64,000 nt of DNA from assembly GCF_001949145.1 (NCBI RefSeq), contig NW_019091484.1:420642-484641 (forward strand), in the 5' to 3' direction. This DNA comes from Acanthaster planci. Taxonomy: Eukaryota > Echinodermata > Asteroidea > Valvatida > Acanthasteridae. A program made the position numbers and the translations under genes. The stretch's first letter is position 1. Each line of letters starts with the position of its first letter. This document shows positions 37,181 through 51,090 of the stretch, piece by piece. Below the pieces are notes generated by a model. The model was given only the letters and a program-made list of their open reading frames with translations, made no database searches and was not told the origin of the DNA.

Positions 37181-38795
37181 TACAGCGGCTGTTCACCCCC
37201 CAAAAATGATGGGAATAAAGCTTAAGAAATTGACAGCTATTACGAGCAAACCCTAATTTGCCAGTGGAACAAGTGGCTTTGTTTCGATTGATGACTGTCC
37301 CCCATAATGGCATTTTCTTAACATAAATGCCAGACTGCAAACCCATGCTTTTCTACAGCAGGGCCAATCTCTCCACTGTTTTATATCTTAAAAACCTCTG
37401 TGTTTCTCTAATGACGAGTCTACTGAACACATCACAGGCTTCTAAATGAGAAATTATTCAAACAGGAATTTGGACAGACAGCCTTCAAATTACCAGAGGA
37501 ACAAGTGAATGCTCGAGATGGGAAAACTTCACTGAGGCTCTGGCAGCCTGACCTGATTTCTCATAAAGGTCGTGATTCGGCTCGGAGAAAACACCTGCAC
37601 CGCCAAGTTCAGTTAAGAAACGACAAACTTCTAGGGAGAGATGCATCTCACTTTCTGACGAGAATCACCCACAAGGGAAGGGGGGGGGAGAAATGGACTT
37701 GTTCCTGTGTCATGGCAGCTTGATAAAGTGTGCCTGAATGATTGCCCAATCCCCCCCCCCAAAAAAAAGAAATGTCCAGGATTACCCAGTGTCGGCACTG
37801 AGCGGTTTGACAATTTGGTTCAGCATATTGACAGCGGTATAAATGGCTGCCTGGAGAGATGCCAGTCGTGGTCATGCTCTTGTCGGCAAGCACGAGCACG
37901 TACAGCCCAATGGGACGTTCCGCTAATGGAAACACAGCGCAAAGACAGATGATAGTTCCTGCTGATCATTGCGCGCCTCCATGCTCCAAAACTGCACACA
38001 CTCACACACAAAGAAACAAACAGAATATCCCTCTTTGGGGGGGTTGCCGAAATGGATTTTGTCCACAAATTGGATTTGTAGGGAATGGGTAAGGTAATTG
38101 GTGCATGGGGTACAATTCCAAGCACCAGACTGGTGATTACACATTGGCAATTGGCCAATAACGCTGGGCTGATGCCATTCATAGTCTGATCTTGAGTCCC
38201 CATGTTGTAATCATGATTAATTGGTTGTCGGCCATAATGCGCCTCGCCAACAGCCAGTGAACGCTGCACCCAAATTTGTGTACCTTTGTGTTCAGTAAAC
38301 AATGATATTGCAGACATATGAACCAATCAGAGCAGAAAAGGCCACAAAATAAAGTAAAAGCGACATCAGCAGCACAAATGAGAAAGCATCACAAACTGAT
38401 GCTTATTTCCAAAGAAGCATAACAGAAGTGCCAGAGATGTCAGCTTTTCACTACTACTTCAGTTTTACAGCTCTCCAAATGAAAACTTGCCTCCTTTTAC
38501 TTTCACACATGTACATCCTGAAAAAAAAACCACCGCATATACATGCAGAAAATACTATGTAGACATGAAAAGATGAACCGATTCACAAAATCTCGTATCA
38601 ATTTCATTCAACTCCCTTTAAAAATCTGAGCAGCACAAGGAAACTCCAATGCAATCAGACAGAAAATCAAAACAATTTTTGGAAATCAGGAACAGAGCAG
38701 ACAGGTTAGATCACCCTGGTGGTGCCGTTATGCACAAATGCCAACATATCCTTGTTTCCAACGGTAACAGCCAGGCTATTTTGCAGTTCTCGCTT

Positions 38796-38820
38796 CCCCC
38801 CCCCCCACCGCCGCCGCCGC
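38796..38820. repeat. Poly-C followed by CCG microsatellite
   Basis: Eleven C then about four CCG units on the plus strand. Short and impure; no larger structure. Confidence 0.85.
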
Positions 38821-41800
38821 CATCGGTAACCGTTAGCTCGTTCCTAAACCACCGGGCTTTGCCTTCCTTATCAGATTGCAAGGCAAGCGGATTTAGCTCA
38901 ATCCCTCTTGTCCTCAGCTCCCACGAACCAAGCAATATTAGTTTTCTCGGCTGCCCTGCTTGTGGAAGGGCAGTCCCTTCCCTGGGGAGAGCTACATTGC
39001 AAGTTTCCGTTACCTCTTGCCTGAAGGAGGTCTTTCTTGCTGAGAACTTTGCAAGAAGTAATAATAGCTCTTATGACAAGGAACCTCCTCCTGTAGTTTA
39101 AGAAGAATTAAGTTTTTTTTCCTTGATCAAAAACATCCATTCACATCCCTTAATTTTCAATTTCTTAAAAAGAAAGTGGAAAAGCAAGGAAGTGAACTTA
39201 TTTACAGAATAGTAAAAAGAGTATAGAAATTGAAATTGTAGAAATGTAAGAACACAATTTTAATGTTATTTTACATTATCACTCATAGAAATTCAAGATT
39301 CACATGTATTGAATTTATCCCGCATTTTTCAACATCGAAGAGACCAAATTCTCCCACCTAACCCATTTTTAATCAACCCATAAACCAATGATTTGACACA
39401 CAAGATCCTCCTTTGAATTTCAACCAAACCCCAACATCTATGGAACAATCTCTCATCAATAATATGAACTTGTCCAGCCAAGCAAAGGCACACACAATTA
39501 AAAGCGAGACAACCATTGGCTGTTTACTTGAGGATAGAAGGTGAAGGAAGACCTTTGAGGGAAAGAAATGAAAACACAGACGCAAGAAGAAATTAAACAT
39601 GCATGACTCCCCCCCAACAGGGATTCAAAACTTGAAACAGTATTCTACGAGTGACCTGTAAGTGTTGTGTATGATTGTAGTTCCTTTCTTTTCTTTTCTT
39701 TTTTTGGTTTTTTTTCATTGCTTGATCGACAGGCTGTAGTTCTCTGAGGCTTTTGAGGAAAAGTCAACACAGACTCTGAAATCACATCTTGGTATGTAAG
39801 CTTTCAGTCCGATGCAGTTGCATTCTCTGGGGATGTGGCACATCTCATATTTGGTTTGCTTTTCTAGCCATTGCAGGAAACGACAGAGTGCGATGATGGA
39901 GAGAGGCAGAATCTTGCGGTCATGGCGGTGGTGCCAAAGTGAAGGGGGGGGGGAGCTGACATGTCTGCAAGTTCTAGACTGGGGTGGGGGTAGGGTAGAA
40001 ATAAATGAAAATAGAGAAATACTTGCCGAGTAGGCATTCTGGGGAGAACGATGGAAGAGACAAATTCCCTGACGATCATCCAATGTCACTCTTAATAAGC
40101 AACTTCTAAAATCATCATCCTTAACATTTATCTCTATCAACATTTGTTTTAGATAACAGCATCGTTCCCCTCCCACAAATTTGTCTTTCTAAAAATAGCA
40201 TAATGATGCCAATTTTAATGTTGCAATATGCTCACATACATGTAACTGCTCTAAATTGATAAATTTACAACATGTTACAATATGGGAATATGAGACTTGT
40301 ACTGAATGAAAAAGAGATGAAAATGTTAAATGAAGACTTGCTCAAATAAAATAACTGTTGAAAGAAATGTCAAATAGTCAATTCTGAGAACTTGTATTTT
40401 GACAAAATCGGGATTAAAAAAGGGAAAATGGAGTGTTTCTTTGAAGTATAGCAAAATGTCAGAAAATAAAACTCCCCACGGATCCTGCAATGTCCGACTG
40501 GTTCTTCCACTCGCTTTTTCAAGTTATAAAGTAGCGACAACCTTTTGTGTTGGTGCACTGGCAGGATACCGATTTTCAATGCTTGTCTGATCAATACTGA
40601 CACCGCTGTGCACAGTCCACCTAATGTGGCCCAAAATACCGTACAACAGTGACACATGCAGGTATCCATGATTACCTTGTTTGGTCTCTCACTTTGCCGA
40701 GCAGGTCACAACAATACTGCTTCTTCCTACAAGGTCTTGGGCCCCGTCATTAAGGCAAGACAATAGAAGACCCTAGCCACGCTAAGTAGATAACGGCCAG
40801 CGCCCGCGTGGCGGGGGGTAACGGAGCCATGGGAAGATAACGACGAAAATTGGACTGTAAGACAGGGGACAAGCAAACCGTATGTGTATAGAGCATGCTC
40901 CGCGGATGTGAACCAAGCGATGGACAGCAGAGGCTGTCCTCCAGAAATGACAGTCTTTTGCCGGTGTCTTCATTGTGACGCTACAACCGACTGCTTTAGT
41001 TTCAGGCAAGGAGCATTTATACACCCAGTGCATTTGATAGGGAAGAAATGAGATCCGAGGCATCACTGGCTCTGTATGCTGATATAGTAGAAAGATTATG
41101 CTGCGGTAGCGTATTTGCACAGCACAGGCATATGTATGTGTAGCAAACACATGCTTGCGACAGTGAAGCGGTCTTGCAAAAAGGAGATGGTACTAGGCAA
41201 AGGTTGAGATAAGAGTTTGCTGGTATACAGAATGAGAATAGAGTTCTCTGCAAAATGCTCTTTGTGGCACTTCAATCAGAAATTATTCCGTTGACAAGTT
41301 ATGAATAAGTTTCATCAATATGCCAAAAAAAAGGAAAAGAAAAAGAGAGATACTTGTTCAATATACTAAGAAACAGGCCCCGAAATTTCGAGTTTTAAGT
41401 TCATGAAAATTAAGATATGCCACTTGCATTCCCTTAAAAACCCAATAGTTTCGTTCCACTGGCGTGATTTACATGTATACTGGCTGTTGGGCATCTGGAT
41501 GGAGAATACCAACATGGATTTCGACTTAACCAATTTTTGTGATGCTTCAATGAGTGAAAACATGGCATTACATATGACAGAAAGGGGAACCTTTTTGCAG
41601 ACATATCCCTGATAAAATATGGGGGAAAACGGGCGGGGGAAAAATTGTACATGCTGGTTGGGTTCCTGACCACATTTTGGGGAATGCTATCTCTGGCCCT
41701 ACGAGATCATGTACCAAGGCTGAGACGGAGGATAATGAGAAATCCATGAAAACATATAGCAGGGGGCTGTAACCGGGAAACATTGTATGAACATTCTGGG

Positions 41801-42119
41801 GGCTTTCAACAGCTAACAAGGTATGTATTTCTCTCCAAAATACATGGAGCCAGGATCAGTTGATTTCTTCTTTTGCATTCATTCATACATAATTCAGAGA
41901 AACCATTTGTCAGCCATTGTCAGGATGATGTATCCAACGACTCCTGTTACCCTCCCCCCTTGTGTAAATTTTGCATCACTAAACCTCCAAACTTCCATGA
42001 TTCTGGGGACACAAATCCTGAAATCTGGGGAAAATACGATGTACCTGAGAGGACACACTCCTGATGTACATGTACAGGTGCAAGTTTCATGACTTTGTGT
42101 GAATTACTCCATACAGGGT

Positions 42120-42172
42120 CAGTGTTGTAGGTTTCAAGACTGGTCTCGGTCTCGGCCTTGACTACAACACTG
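42120..42172. mobile_element. Short MITE remnant with CAGTGTTGTAG inverted termini, 53 bp
   Basis: CAGTGTTGTAG at the left and CTACAACACTG at the right are a perfect 11-bp inverted repeat. The interior is CTCGGTCTCGGCCTTGAC. It shares the first eight terminal bases with the element at 43239-43433, so both may belong to one hAT-like group. No target-site duplication was recognised. Confidence 0.6.
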
Positions 42173-42210
42173 AGAGATGTTGACAACTATACACGAAGTA
42201 CATACCAGTA

Positions 42211-42238
42211 TCAATAATCAATAATGATTGATTATTGA
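42211..42238. repeat. Perfect AT-rich palindrome, 11-bp arms
   Basis: Arms TCAATAATCAA and TTGATTATTGA with a 6-base spacer. TATCAATAAT recurs on both sides. It could form a cruciform or bind a homeodomain dimer (TCAATAATCA resembles PBX/HOX composite sites), but base composition alone may explain it. Confidence 0.6.
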
Positions 42239-43238
42239 GTATCAATAATGGGGCAGGATAATGCAGGAACAGCCGGCAGAGTAAACATTTTGCAAAAACC
42301 ATTCTGCTCTTTTCAAACGTCTTCATGCATTAACTGTTCCGTCTTTTACAAACAATGCCGGGCCCTTCTCTTCTCTACCAGCACATGCGATGCACATGGC
42401 GTGGAGTATTCTCAAACAGAGGTCTTGTAGAAATGTCCAGAAGCCAAGTTTCAATTCAAGTACAAAAAAACTTGCTGCAAAGCCATGTGTGGAGAGGCTT
42501 CCAGTGTAAACAATGATTGTGACATGCCACCATGTTGGGAAGTTTATCAGCATGTTCACCGTCTGTTGGGAAGTCTTGCTGGTACATTTATGTAGGTTAG
42601 CCAAACTGTTGTGTTATTTTCCCCTTGTACATGTATATGTATGTTGGCGTATGGTCACTGAAAGCAAACCCGCTTCAAACACAAACTACGCAACTTACCG
42701 GTAATAGAGTTTCACATAAACTGCAGGTAACCAGTACATTTATACAGGAGGAATAATATAACATAATTTGAATTATTACAGTTTTTTGGTTATCCAAACA
42801 GGAAAATTGGTTCATGACAACTCCACACCACGAACTGGAATATGTATGCCACAATGCAACTCTCCCCCCTTCCCACACAAACAACTAACAAGCTGACTCC
42901 CCCTTGCAGAGAAAATTGCTCCCTAAATTGCTCCTCTAGAGTGAGAGGTGGCACCGCTGGTTGCAGCTCGGCTTGGGCTTTGCTGCAGCATCTCATGGGG
43001 GGGGGAGAGACGGATGTTTGGGTCCGGCCTTCAATAAAGACAGGGTGTAATTACAGGATGCATGTACTCTGCATGGCTTGTTACATATGACACAATTGAA
43101 GGCGAGGCCAGCTCTGGACTGGGATTAGAATGGAGAAGGGGGGGCTTAAAGGTCACACAGTGGTTGGCTGGAAGGACAGGAGGATATGTGCCACATATCT
43201 ATTATGAGGTTCCAGTGCGGAGATGAGAATACACACAT

Positions 43239-43433
43239 CAGTGTTGTATGTGAGTCCATCACAAGTCCCTGCAAGTCCATGCGGGTCCATCACAAGTCAT
43301 CCAGTCTTAAGCCAATTCACAAGCTTCGTGTATTCAAATGAACTGCGACCAAAGCGTTCCTTTGTCATTGTTAACCCTGTTACTTATGACTGGCCTTGTG
43401 GCTGGACTTGTGACGGACTCAAATGCAACACTG
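43239..43433. mobile_element. hAT-like MITE, 195 bp, CAGTGTTG termini
   Basis: About 31-bp terminal inverted repeats: left CAGTGTTGTATGTGAGTCC..., right the inverse CAGTGTTGCATTTGAGTCC..., differing at only a few positions. Flanks ACACACAT and ATACAGAT match at 6 of 8, consistent with a decayed 8-bp target-site duplication. The interior repeats CAAGTCC / GTCCATCACAAGTC motifs. It has no coding capacity. Confidence 0.75.
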
Positions 43434-46400
43434 ATACAGATGTAATGTTTCCTCCACTTGGAGGATTCAGCTCTGGTTGGGTGACACTGTTGAACTTCTC
43501 CTGTTGTAGACCTACCACAGTATGATGAGAAAGATGGTGAGGGGGAACTCCCCAGCATTTGGCCATGGATTGGCGTGAGGTAGGGGCACAAGGGGGAGGT
43601 ACAAGACATGTACATGTATGTTCCCCTGTTTGCCCCTGGTTACACCTCTACGTTAAGGTAAGATTTTAAGTTGGAATCCAACTGTTACTATTAATAAGCC
43701 ATTCGGTTACAATGATTCCAACTGAAGATGAGAGTGCTCCACACATTGGGTCATAATGTTTCATTTCCTAAAAAAAAACATTATTACCTGATCAACTGTT
43801 TTAGTATTAAAACTGGCACAGAAAATGATTTGGATGAAACCTTGCTCTGTGAAAGGTTCTACATTCACACGACGGTCATTTTTTAGTTGATAAACTGGTG
43901 CATTGTCTAACTACCTGTACAAACATTAACATTGTAAATCCAATTCGATTTTTGGAATGTGCCTCAAAGGCTACGTATCACCAGTGAATTTACATGTACA
44001 TGTACAAATGTAAATGTAGGTCACAACGTTGGCTGTTAACTGAGTCTCCCACTGGAAACTCAGGCCTATTCTGATCAGTTCTAATCTCAACCTTACTCCC
44101 CGCACGAAAGTCTCGATGAACTGGTAAAGAAAACAATCCCATTGACTTCTTTGCAAAGGACACCCTGAAGCCCAGATCTCTCCAACCCATGCAACCTTCT
44201 AAGTCGGACGGATATTGGGCTGAATTGGCAAGCAGCCGCGGCCTGATCCTTCTCCCTGATCGGCTTAGGCCACCTTGATGCCCTCCCTTCACAACGCAAA
44301 TCGATCCTTTCCCACCCTCCCTCTTTGTTCCAACCTGATCTCTCTCTCCGTCCAAGATCACCGGGCAAAATCCAGAGCGTCTCAGTAGGCCTCTGGGCAG
44401 GGCTTTCGTGGGCAGCGGTAATCACAATTTTCCATTAAAACGCAAAATCCTCTCCGCATTTCTTGCTTTCCTGTTATTTCCCCCCTAAAAAGAAAAAAAA
44501 ATTCTGAAGAGTGTGCTCAGAAGGTCAACAAGCTCACACCGGGATGGTTGGGCGGGTACTTGGGAACCGTTTTCGATCGTAATCACATAGAAGAAGACGG
44601 GAAAAGGTCATTATAAGCCCCTCGACTGTCGCAAAGAACGTCGAAACAATTCAGAGATACGCTGGGATGTGGTGGTGGCCGGGGAAAACTGAAAGGCTGG
44701 CATTGTGGCTCACAATGGATAAAAGGATGGATTATTTTTGATGAGAAATTGATTTTTTTTTGAAGAGAAGAAAGAGAGGCAGACAGACATAGCTGGTTTG
44801 TGATTTATTGTGGAATTTTTCCAATCTGATTTTCAAGAGGATGGAAGACAATAGATCCAGTCAGTGAGGCAGGAAACAAAGTAATGAGAGGATGCCAGTG
44901 AGAATGGAATTCATTCGGCAGCCCGGCCCACCCCAAAAAAAAGGAAAAAGAGAAAACAGTAGATGTCATGAACGTGCAACAAGATCACACCCATCTCCAT
45001 TGCAGATATCAATTCTCCATGACAGCAATGCCTTAAAAACTATGCGAAAATAGGTACAGTAGTTCTGCAAGATGGTCCATACTCCCTGGAAAATCCAACA
45101 AGTCTTGGCTTCTTGTTGTGGGGAAACTGCATTTTCTCCTCAGACTTTGACATTTCAAAATGTAAAAGACGTTGTTGTTGCAGAGCCCTTGTTATTTCAG
45201 TATGCTGCTTACATGTACATGCAAATTTACAGGCACGTAGAAATGCTATAGGGGATGTAGCAATACATGAAAGCAACAGTATGACTAAGATCACATGTAC
45301 ATAGCAAATTTTTGACACACTGAAATTCGACTGAGAAACTTGTTAACAGAACAGATTTTGCCAGAATCCCTCTGTGTGGCATTTAAGCATTGAGTTTTTT
45401 TTTCAAAACTGGTTTTTTTTTGGCTCCTTCAAACAGTGATGGATTGGACAATTGCATCCAATCCCTTGGTCTCACACTGCTCCTCGTGCCTGTTTCTCGG
45501 CACTCCCACGTCCAAACAGATGAAAGAAGTCCTGTTATTGCCTTAGGTTGAAATTACAGGGCAAGGTATCCATCTTAGAGACCCTCACCCAAAAGAGGAC
45601 GAAAAAAGATGAGGGAAAAAAAAAAGATGCGAGTGAAACCGGATACTCGATGCAATTTCCAGTTGGTTAAATTTGGCGGCCGAGTGCTGTCGTTGGCTTG
45701 TGGCAGACTTGTCGGCCGGGGAAATTCAATAACTTCAGGGATACTTTTTTGGGTCTTTGGTGGCACAATGACTACAGAAGGAAACCAATGCATCATGGGA
45801 ATGAGAAAGGATGACTATCTGTGTCGTGTTGTTTTAGCACTCTGGATATTCTGTCCTCTGCCCCCACTTAAGAGAGAAGTGTCGCTCCTCGTCAATCAAA
45901 CGTGGTGCCAAGTGAAATCTCAGAGAAAGCTCATGGATGTTACCGGGGTATGTTGACACTTTGGAGAATACTTGTCACACTTTTGACTTGCCGAGGTTGA
46001 AGCACTGCTTGTAAATTATGAAGAATTTTGATATACGGAGAGTTGGGCATATTCCTTCATTCCAGGAGTGTTAAAACCACTGACCCTTCTACAAATCTCC
46101 TGTTGTGGGATATGGTGTTACATGCACTATGTGTTGAAATATATAAATCAAACTGTGAGAGGAAAGGGGTTAAGAGGTACATGTACCGTGTTGATAAGCT
46201 GCTAATTTTTAAGGACCTAGCTTTGGGATATTTGAATTTTTGGGAGGTGGAAAGAGAGTTTCAGTAAAATCCTAAATTGTGTTTACGAGATGCTTATCAA
46301 TAATTATTAAAGGATGACGACTTGTTATAAGCAATATTATGTCCTTGGATGCAGTAGGGGCTGGTTGCACCCAAAAACCAGGACAGGGTGGGATTCCAAC

Positions 46401-49400
46401 CTCCCAGAAAATCACAACAGTGGAAGGACAAGAAAACCACCACAAAACCGGGAAAGGCTACACAAACAGACCAAAGTTTGTCAACAAATGTTGCTCACAG
46501 AACCAGATGGGACTGACCCTGCAGAGCAATGGCGGGAAGGCATGGATCATTGTATAAATTTGGGCTCCAAATGCGGGACATCTTTGAATCCCCGTTATAC
46601 CTGACCCTGTATAATTTGGATTGGAAGCATCAACAACATTGACTCTAAACTAAATTTCATTTGCTTGGCAGCTGATTTGTGCTCTTAGTTGCATTTGGAA
46701 ATTCAGCAATATGTTCTAAAGTTACAAAATCATGCCAGATGTAACCAAAGTGGTATTAATTTATTTCTCTCTTTTTTTAACAATCCAACTAGCTCCTGCC
46801 TTTCCATGGTTATTTGAGGTGAAGGCTACAGGAAAAGGAAATCATAAGAAAAGGTGGATAAGGGAAAAGGAGGGCATGTTCAATGTGAAAATTGCTTGTT
46901 TACACTGTGAACAGGGATCGGTCGTAGGCATCTGGAAAACAGGATGAAGGAGAGAAGGCCAGAACAGAACGTAGGACAGTGCAGCTTAAAAAAAAGACCC
47001 ACACCCAACATTTGTATGTTTGGATATATTGAACTGTAAAAGAACTTCATCCTAACTGTCATTGTTTTGGTGAAAGGACAACTACTCTAGATTGGGAAAC
47101 TATAAGGGAAAGTATATTTCCTATGGTTGTTGCCAAATGTAGTTTTTCATCTATTATTCGTCTGTAGTGTCTTATGACTAAAGCCGGCTCAAGCCAATAA
47201 ATCTGCGCATAACAAAATATCATCAAATGTCTCCCACACACGTTAACACTGTCACATCGGAGTAACATACACAAAGCCTGATTTATATGCCATCAGCCAT
47301 TACTGTCACGTCGGCCGGTTTGCGCGTCCCATGCATCCCCTCCCCTATTTCTCACCCTATTTGCAATCCCCGTCCAGCGGTGGCCATGTCACGCAACGCT
47401 GCACCTCGCCTGCAAATCATCGCCGAGGCCTGAGCACAGAGCCCGGGGAGGATCGGGTTCCTGACACAGAAGTTTTGGGCCCCGAGATTTGAGCAACCGT
47501 GAAGGTGAATAATCTTGCGTGCTCCTAAGCTGGCTCCGTCGTTAACGGGAAAGCTGTGCCTTGGGCCATAGTTTCACCGACAGAGAAAAGCCACAAACAA
47601 AGGCAAGAAGCTTTGCTTGACAATGATTCTAGCATTGCATAATTTAGGCTCACTTTTTTTCATTTAGCACTCACTGTACAGACCATATATGGATATATTA
47701 GGTATGAATAAGAATCCTTCAGATATGAGGTGCACATGTTGGATAAATTCATCTGTGAGCGATGGCTTTCGGTGCGTGAGAAACAAGAAAAAATGCCAAT
47801 CTGATGAGGATAGAAATCAGAACAGTGAAAGGAAAAAGGTACGTCGTAAGCCCTGCAGAAAGGAATGTTATGATCTGTCTAAAATGGAAAGGGAATAATG
47901 GAAAGGGAACCTTGCCCCACCAAGCAAGGCACAGTGTTGGTTCAACAAATGGAACGGAACATATACTTCGCCCTTTGACCCCTGACATGACCCAACGTCA
48001 GAGTGACATGGCTGCAGCCATGAAGTTTCTTTGAATGCATCCATTACTTTTCAACTCTTTCCAGAGGATGGAATCTGTGGGGGAACTCTGATTGGCACAA
48101 GTCATGTGAAAATAAACTCCCAGTGTGATTGGTGTTAACTTTTCACAGTCACACGAACACCTGAAACCAGCTACTAAGTTTAGTGTTTGCCTGTAGATCA
48201 GTTTTAAATGGTCAAACACCTGCACACAAATTTGCTGACTATTACTGACGTGTTTAGGGGAAAAAGGCAGAAATCACAGGTTGCCTTTAAAGACAAGCAA
48301 CCATCCTCCTCGCCGACGTTGCACGGATTGTCTGTCTTAGGCAGGTATTGCCTGGCTTGCTGGAAAGTAATTATTTTTCCAAGGCCACTAGAAGAGTGGA
48401 TTTGATGTCTTGAGACGGCACGAGAGGAGCTGAACAAGAAGACGACACATTGAGACAAACAGATCAGAGCGAGAGAGAGAGACACACAGACAGAGAGACA
48501 GCCAGAGAAAAGAAACAAAAGTTGCCAGTTCGCAATTTAGGAGGGGAATTTAAACGTTAACCCGACTCACCAGTGCCGTGAAGCCACCCAGAAGAGAGGA
48601 GATTTGGGGTTGGAATGAAGGGTTGATGGGAGGATGAAGCAAAGGGTTGACAGAGGGGAGAATGGAGCAAAGGGTTGAGGGAAGGGAGGATGGAGCATCC
48701 ACAGAGAACTTGAGTTTCTGTTGAGACCTTTTAATTTTGTTTTCAGCTGCCTCATAACGATGACCACATCAAAAGTGTTTCACAGTTCTCGTCATAATAC
48801 AATAAACACACACTTTGTTTCTGTACAGTTCACAACTCTTTTGTTCAGCCAACAATATAAACTGCTTATTTCTACAACCCGTTTTCTATTAATTTTCTTC
48901 ACTGTTGGCTCTGTAAATAAATATGTACACGTAACTGACACACAACTGCATTCATTTGTCCAAACAAACTAATCCATTCATGATTTCTGTGCTGCAATCA
49001 TTAACCTTTTTTCTCACACACACATTTTAAGTAACTTTTATCAACATTTTAAGACTCAGTATATTACACGTACATGTGCATGTGACTACATGATATAGTC
49101 ACATCACATTTTGTGGCACATAATTAAGCACAAAACTGAGCAAAAATACTGAGACACGAGCTACTAAACCTGGGATGTTACTTCAGGTTTTTTTCTGGTT
49201 TGCAACAGAAGCGAGAATAATTTAGTATTCATGGAATTGGTGACGCGTGAAAGATTAAGCGTAACCATAAAAGAGCTGAAAAAGGGTTGTCACCTATGCC
49301 ACAAAATAAAAGAAATATTAGAATAGTACCAGCAAATGAGACAGACAAATAAAAAAATTCAATTAACTCCGTTGATTAGATTTGGAATCCTTTGAGGTGA

Positions 49401-50939
49401 AGATCTTTGTTTTGGAATGGGCAGAGACAGGAAAAAAAAACAAAAACAAAAAAAAAATGGCAGTTTAGAACCACTTGAAAATTACAAGGGTCTGCTCAGG
49501 GAAATGAGGGACGCGCACAGCGAGTGGTGTTTAGGACTAGCAGTGATCCTGTTTCCATGGCTATTTAAGTGGAAAATGGCTCTGGATAAGAGATGGGTTG
49601 TTTTGTTCCTGGCCTGCGGGATGCCAAACGGGGCACAACATTAGTTCTGCTGGTGGCCTGGCAGTATCGGTTTTGGGGGGGGGATGAATGGGAAGGGGGA
49701 TTTGGGGCCATATTATTAGGCTCTGAAGCTGGCGAGGGAAACTTGGTGTGAAAGATGGAGAACGACGCGAATAAATGTTTGTTCTTAACGCTTGAACGAG
49801 GAGCATGAAAGGTGAAGTAATGGTGCAAGGGAAATCCGACAAAGGGCTGCCTCAGTGGAAGGCCAATGAGGAGAAATAATAATCGATTCAGAGAACAAGT
49901 GCAAAAAGGGGTACATGTTCATGTCTCATTGTTTGAAAAATCTGACAGTTTTTTCTAGTTTGCATATTAAAATAATCACAGGTCTAGTTTGATTTCCAAT
50001 GTGATTCCTTTGGATAAGATTGTTTGGTTTTCAACAACATGGAAATCTACCAGACTTCAAAGCATGTGCAGTTGAGTGCAGATATGTACCAATCTGTCTT
50101 TTTGCTTGTCTATCACACCTCTATTAATTCAAAGTTGTTTTATTTGCATATACATGTTAGCCTGTGTGAAATTACTTGAATAATTTTGTTGAATATTTAT
50201 GAGATAGCACCTGGGATTGTCCCTGTGTGTCAGGTACATGACACTTATTTTAATTTCACATATTTCACTTTGTACAACATCTCTTCCACTCCAGCTTACC
50301 AAAAATGACCCCGTACGTTTGATCAATCCAACATCAAGTTGAGGGTAACTGTTCTTGTGGCAATCTATCACATTTAATGTCACAAGATACAAGTGCCGTC
50401 GTTGAGTTGTAACTCAAGCAGTACAACGGTGGTTACGGTTATACTGTTATTACTCTGGGCAAAGGTTTACCCCAAAAGGAGGGAAAAAAAGCCCAGTGTG
50501 TTCTAAAATTACTCAGCCATCACCAAAGATGCAAGATTCATCCACAGATACATGTACATGTATTTGCTGCTGACAATTTCTTATAGTATGGTGCTCATAC
50601 GTGAATGTTATTCCTTTAGAAGAGCAAATTCACTTAGATGAAAAGAAAGAGACCAACTGAAGCACTCACTAGAGGGCGGCATTGAAAATACACAGTGCTT
50701 GGGCACCAGATGCAAACGCCCCCATGACCTACTGGTTCTGATGAAATGGTCGCGGTGAGATGCCACAATGCGATAGAATGGTGTGTCAGTGACGATAAGT
50801 CATCTCCAGCTGAAGGGATGGAGTAAATTCAGCATGGATTTCTTCTCCATTTCCGACGTGTGTGCTTCTTGGGGCAATACTGTCAGTAGTTTTGTTTCGG
50901 AATCTGTTTTGGAAAGATATCTCTGTTTTGATGTTTCAC
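43434..50939. other. Gene-free stretch, 43.4-50.9 kb
   Basis: No exon or RNA gene supported on either strand. Contains several TACATGTA palindromes (43608, 43990, 46179, 50548), a GC-richer patch near 47300-47560, and the 28-bp tandem repeat. Open frames of up to about 120 codons have no known motifs. Confidence 0.6.
48606..48697. repeat. 28-bp purine-rich tandem repeat, about 3 copies
   Basis: ATGRAGCAAAGGGTTGA blocks recur at 48634 and 48662, with a third start at 48690, a 28-bp period. It is rich in G and A on the plus strand. A single diverged copy precedes it. Confidence 0.7.
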
Positions 50940-51090
50940 GCGGTTTGGTGTCCTGATAGGAAATGGGCAACAGTTCGCAACACGTAGGTGAAAGTGTTGA
51001 GGGTTTCTACTCATTCTCGTTGTGCAAGATTCCTCCAAAGGTCTTTAACTGAAAAGTTGCTCTGACAACTTGTGACTCTTGTGACATAAT
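50940..51090. repeat. Dispersed repeat, copy related to RBM19 intron segment 58308-58440
   Basis: Aligns collinearly by eye with 58308-58440 over about 130 bases with gaps, sharing GTGAAA-TGTTGAGGGTT and CTCTG-CAACTT-TGACTC blocks. No terminal repeats or coding frame were seen. It marks an unnamed interspersed family present at least twice in this window. Confidence 0.5.

Larger units (their letters stand above)
34758..42119. other. Gene-free stretch, 34.8-42.1 kb
   Basis: No exon supported. Contains a degenerate repeat-like segment around 36290-36600, a candidate regulatory block at 36900-37180, and a poly-C plus CCG run at 38796-38820. Open frames here lack recognisable domains. Confidence 0.6.

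Noticed and set aside
50820-50930. Minus-strand AG followed by a short frame that could serve as the RBM19 terminal exon
   Set aside because: Phase fits, but the acceptor lacks a pyrimidine tract and the encoded residues do not resemble the family's basic/acidic tail.
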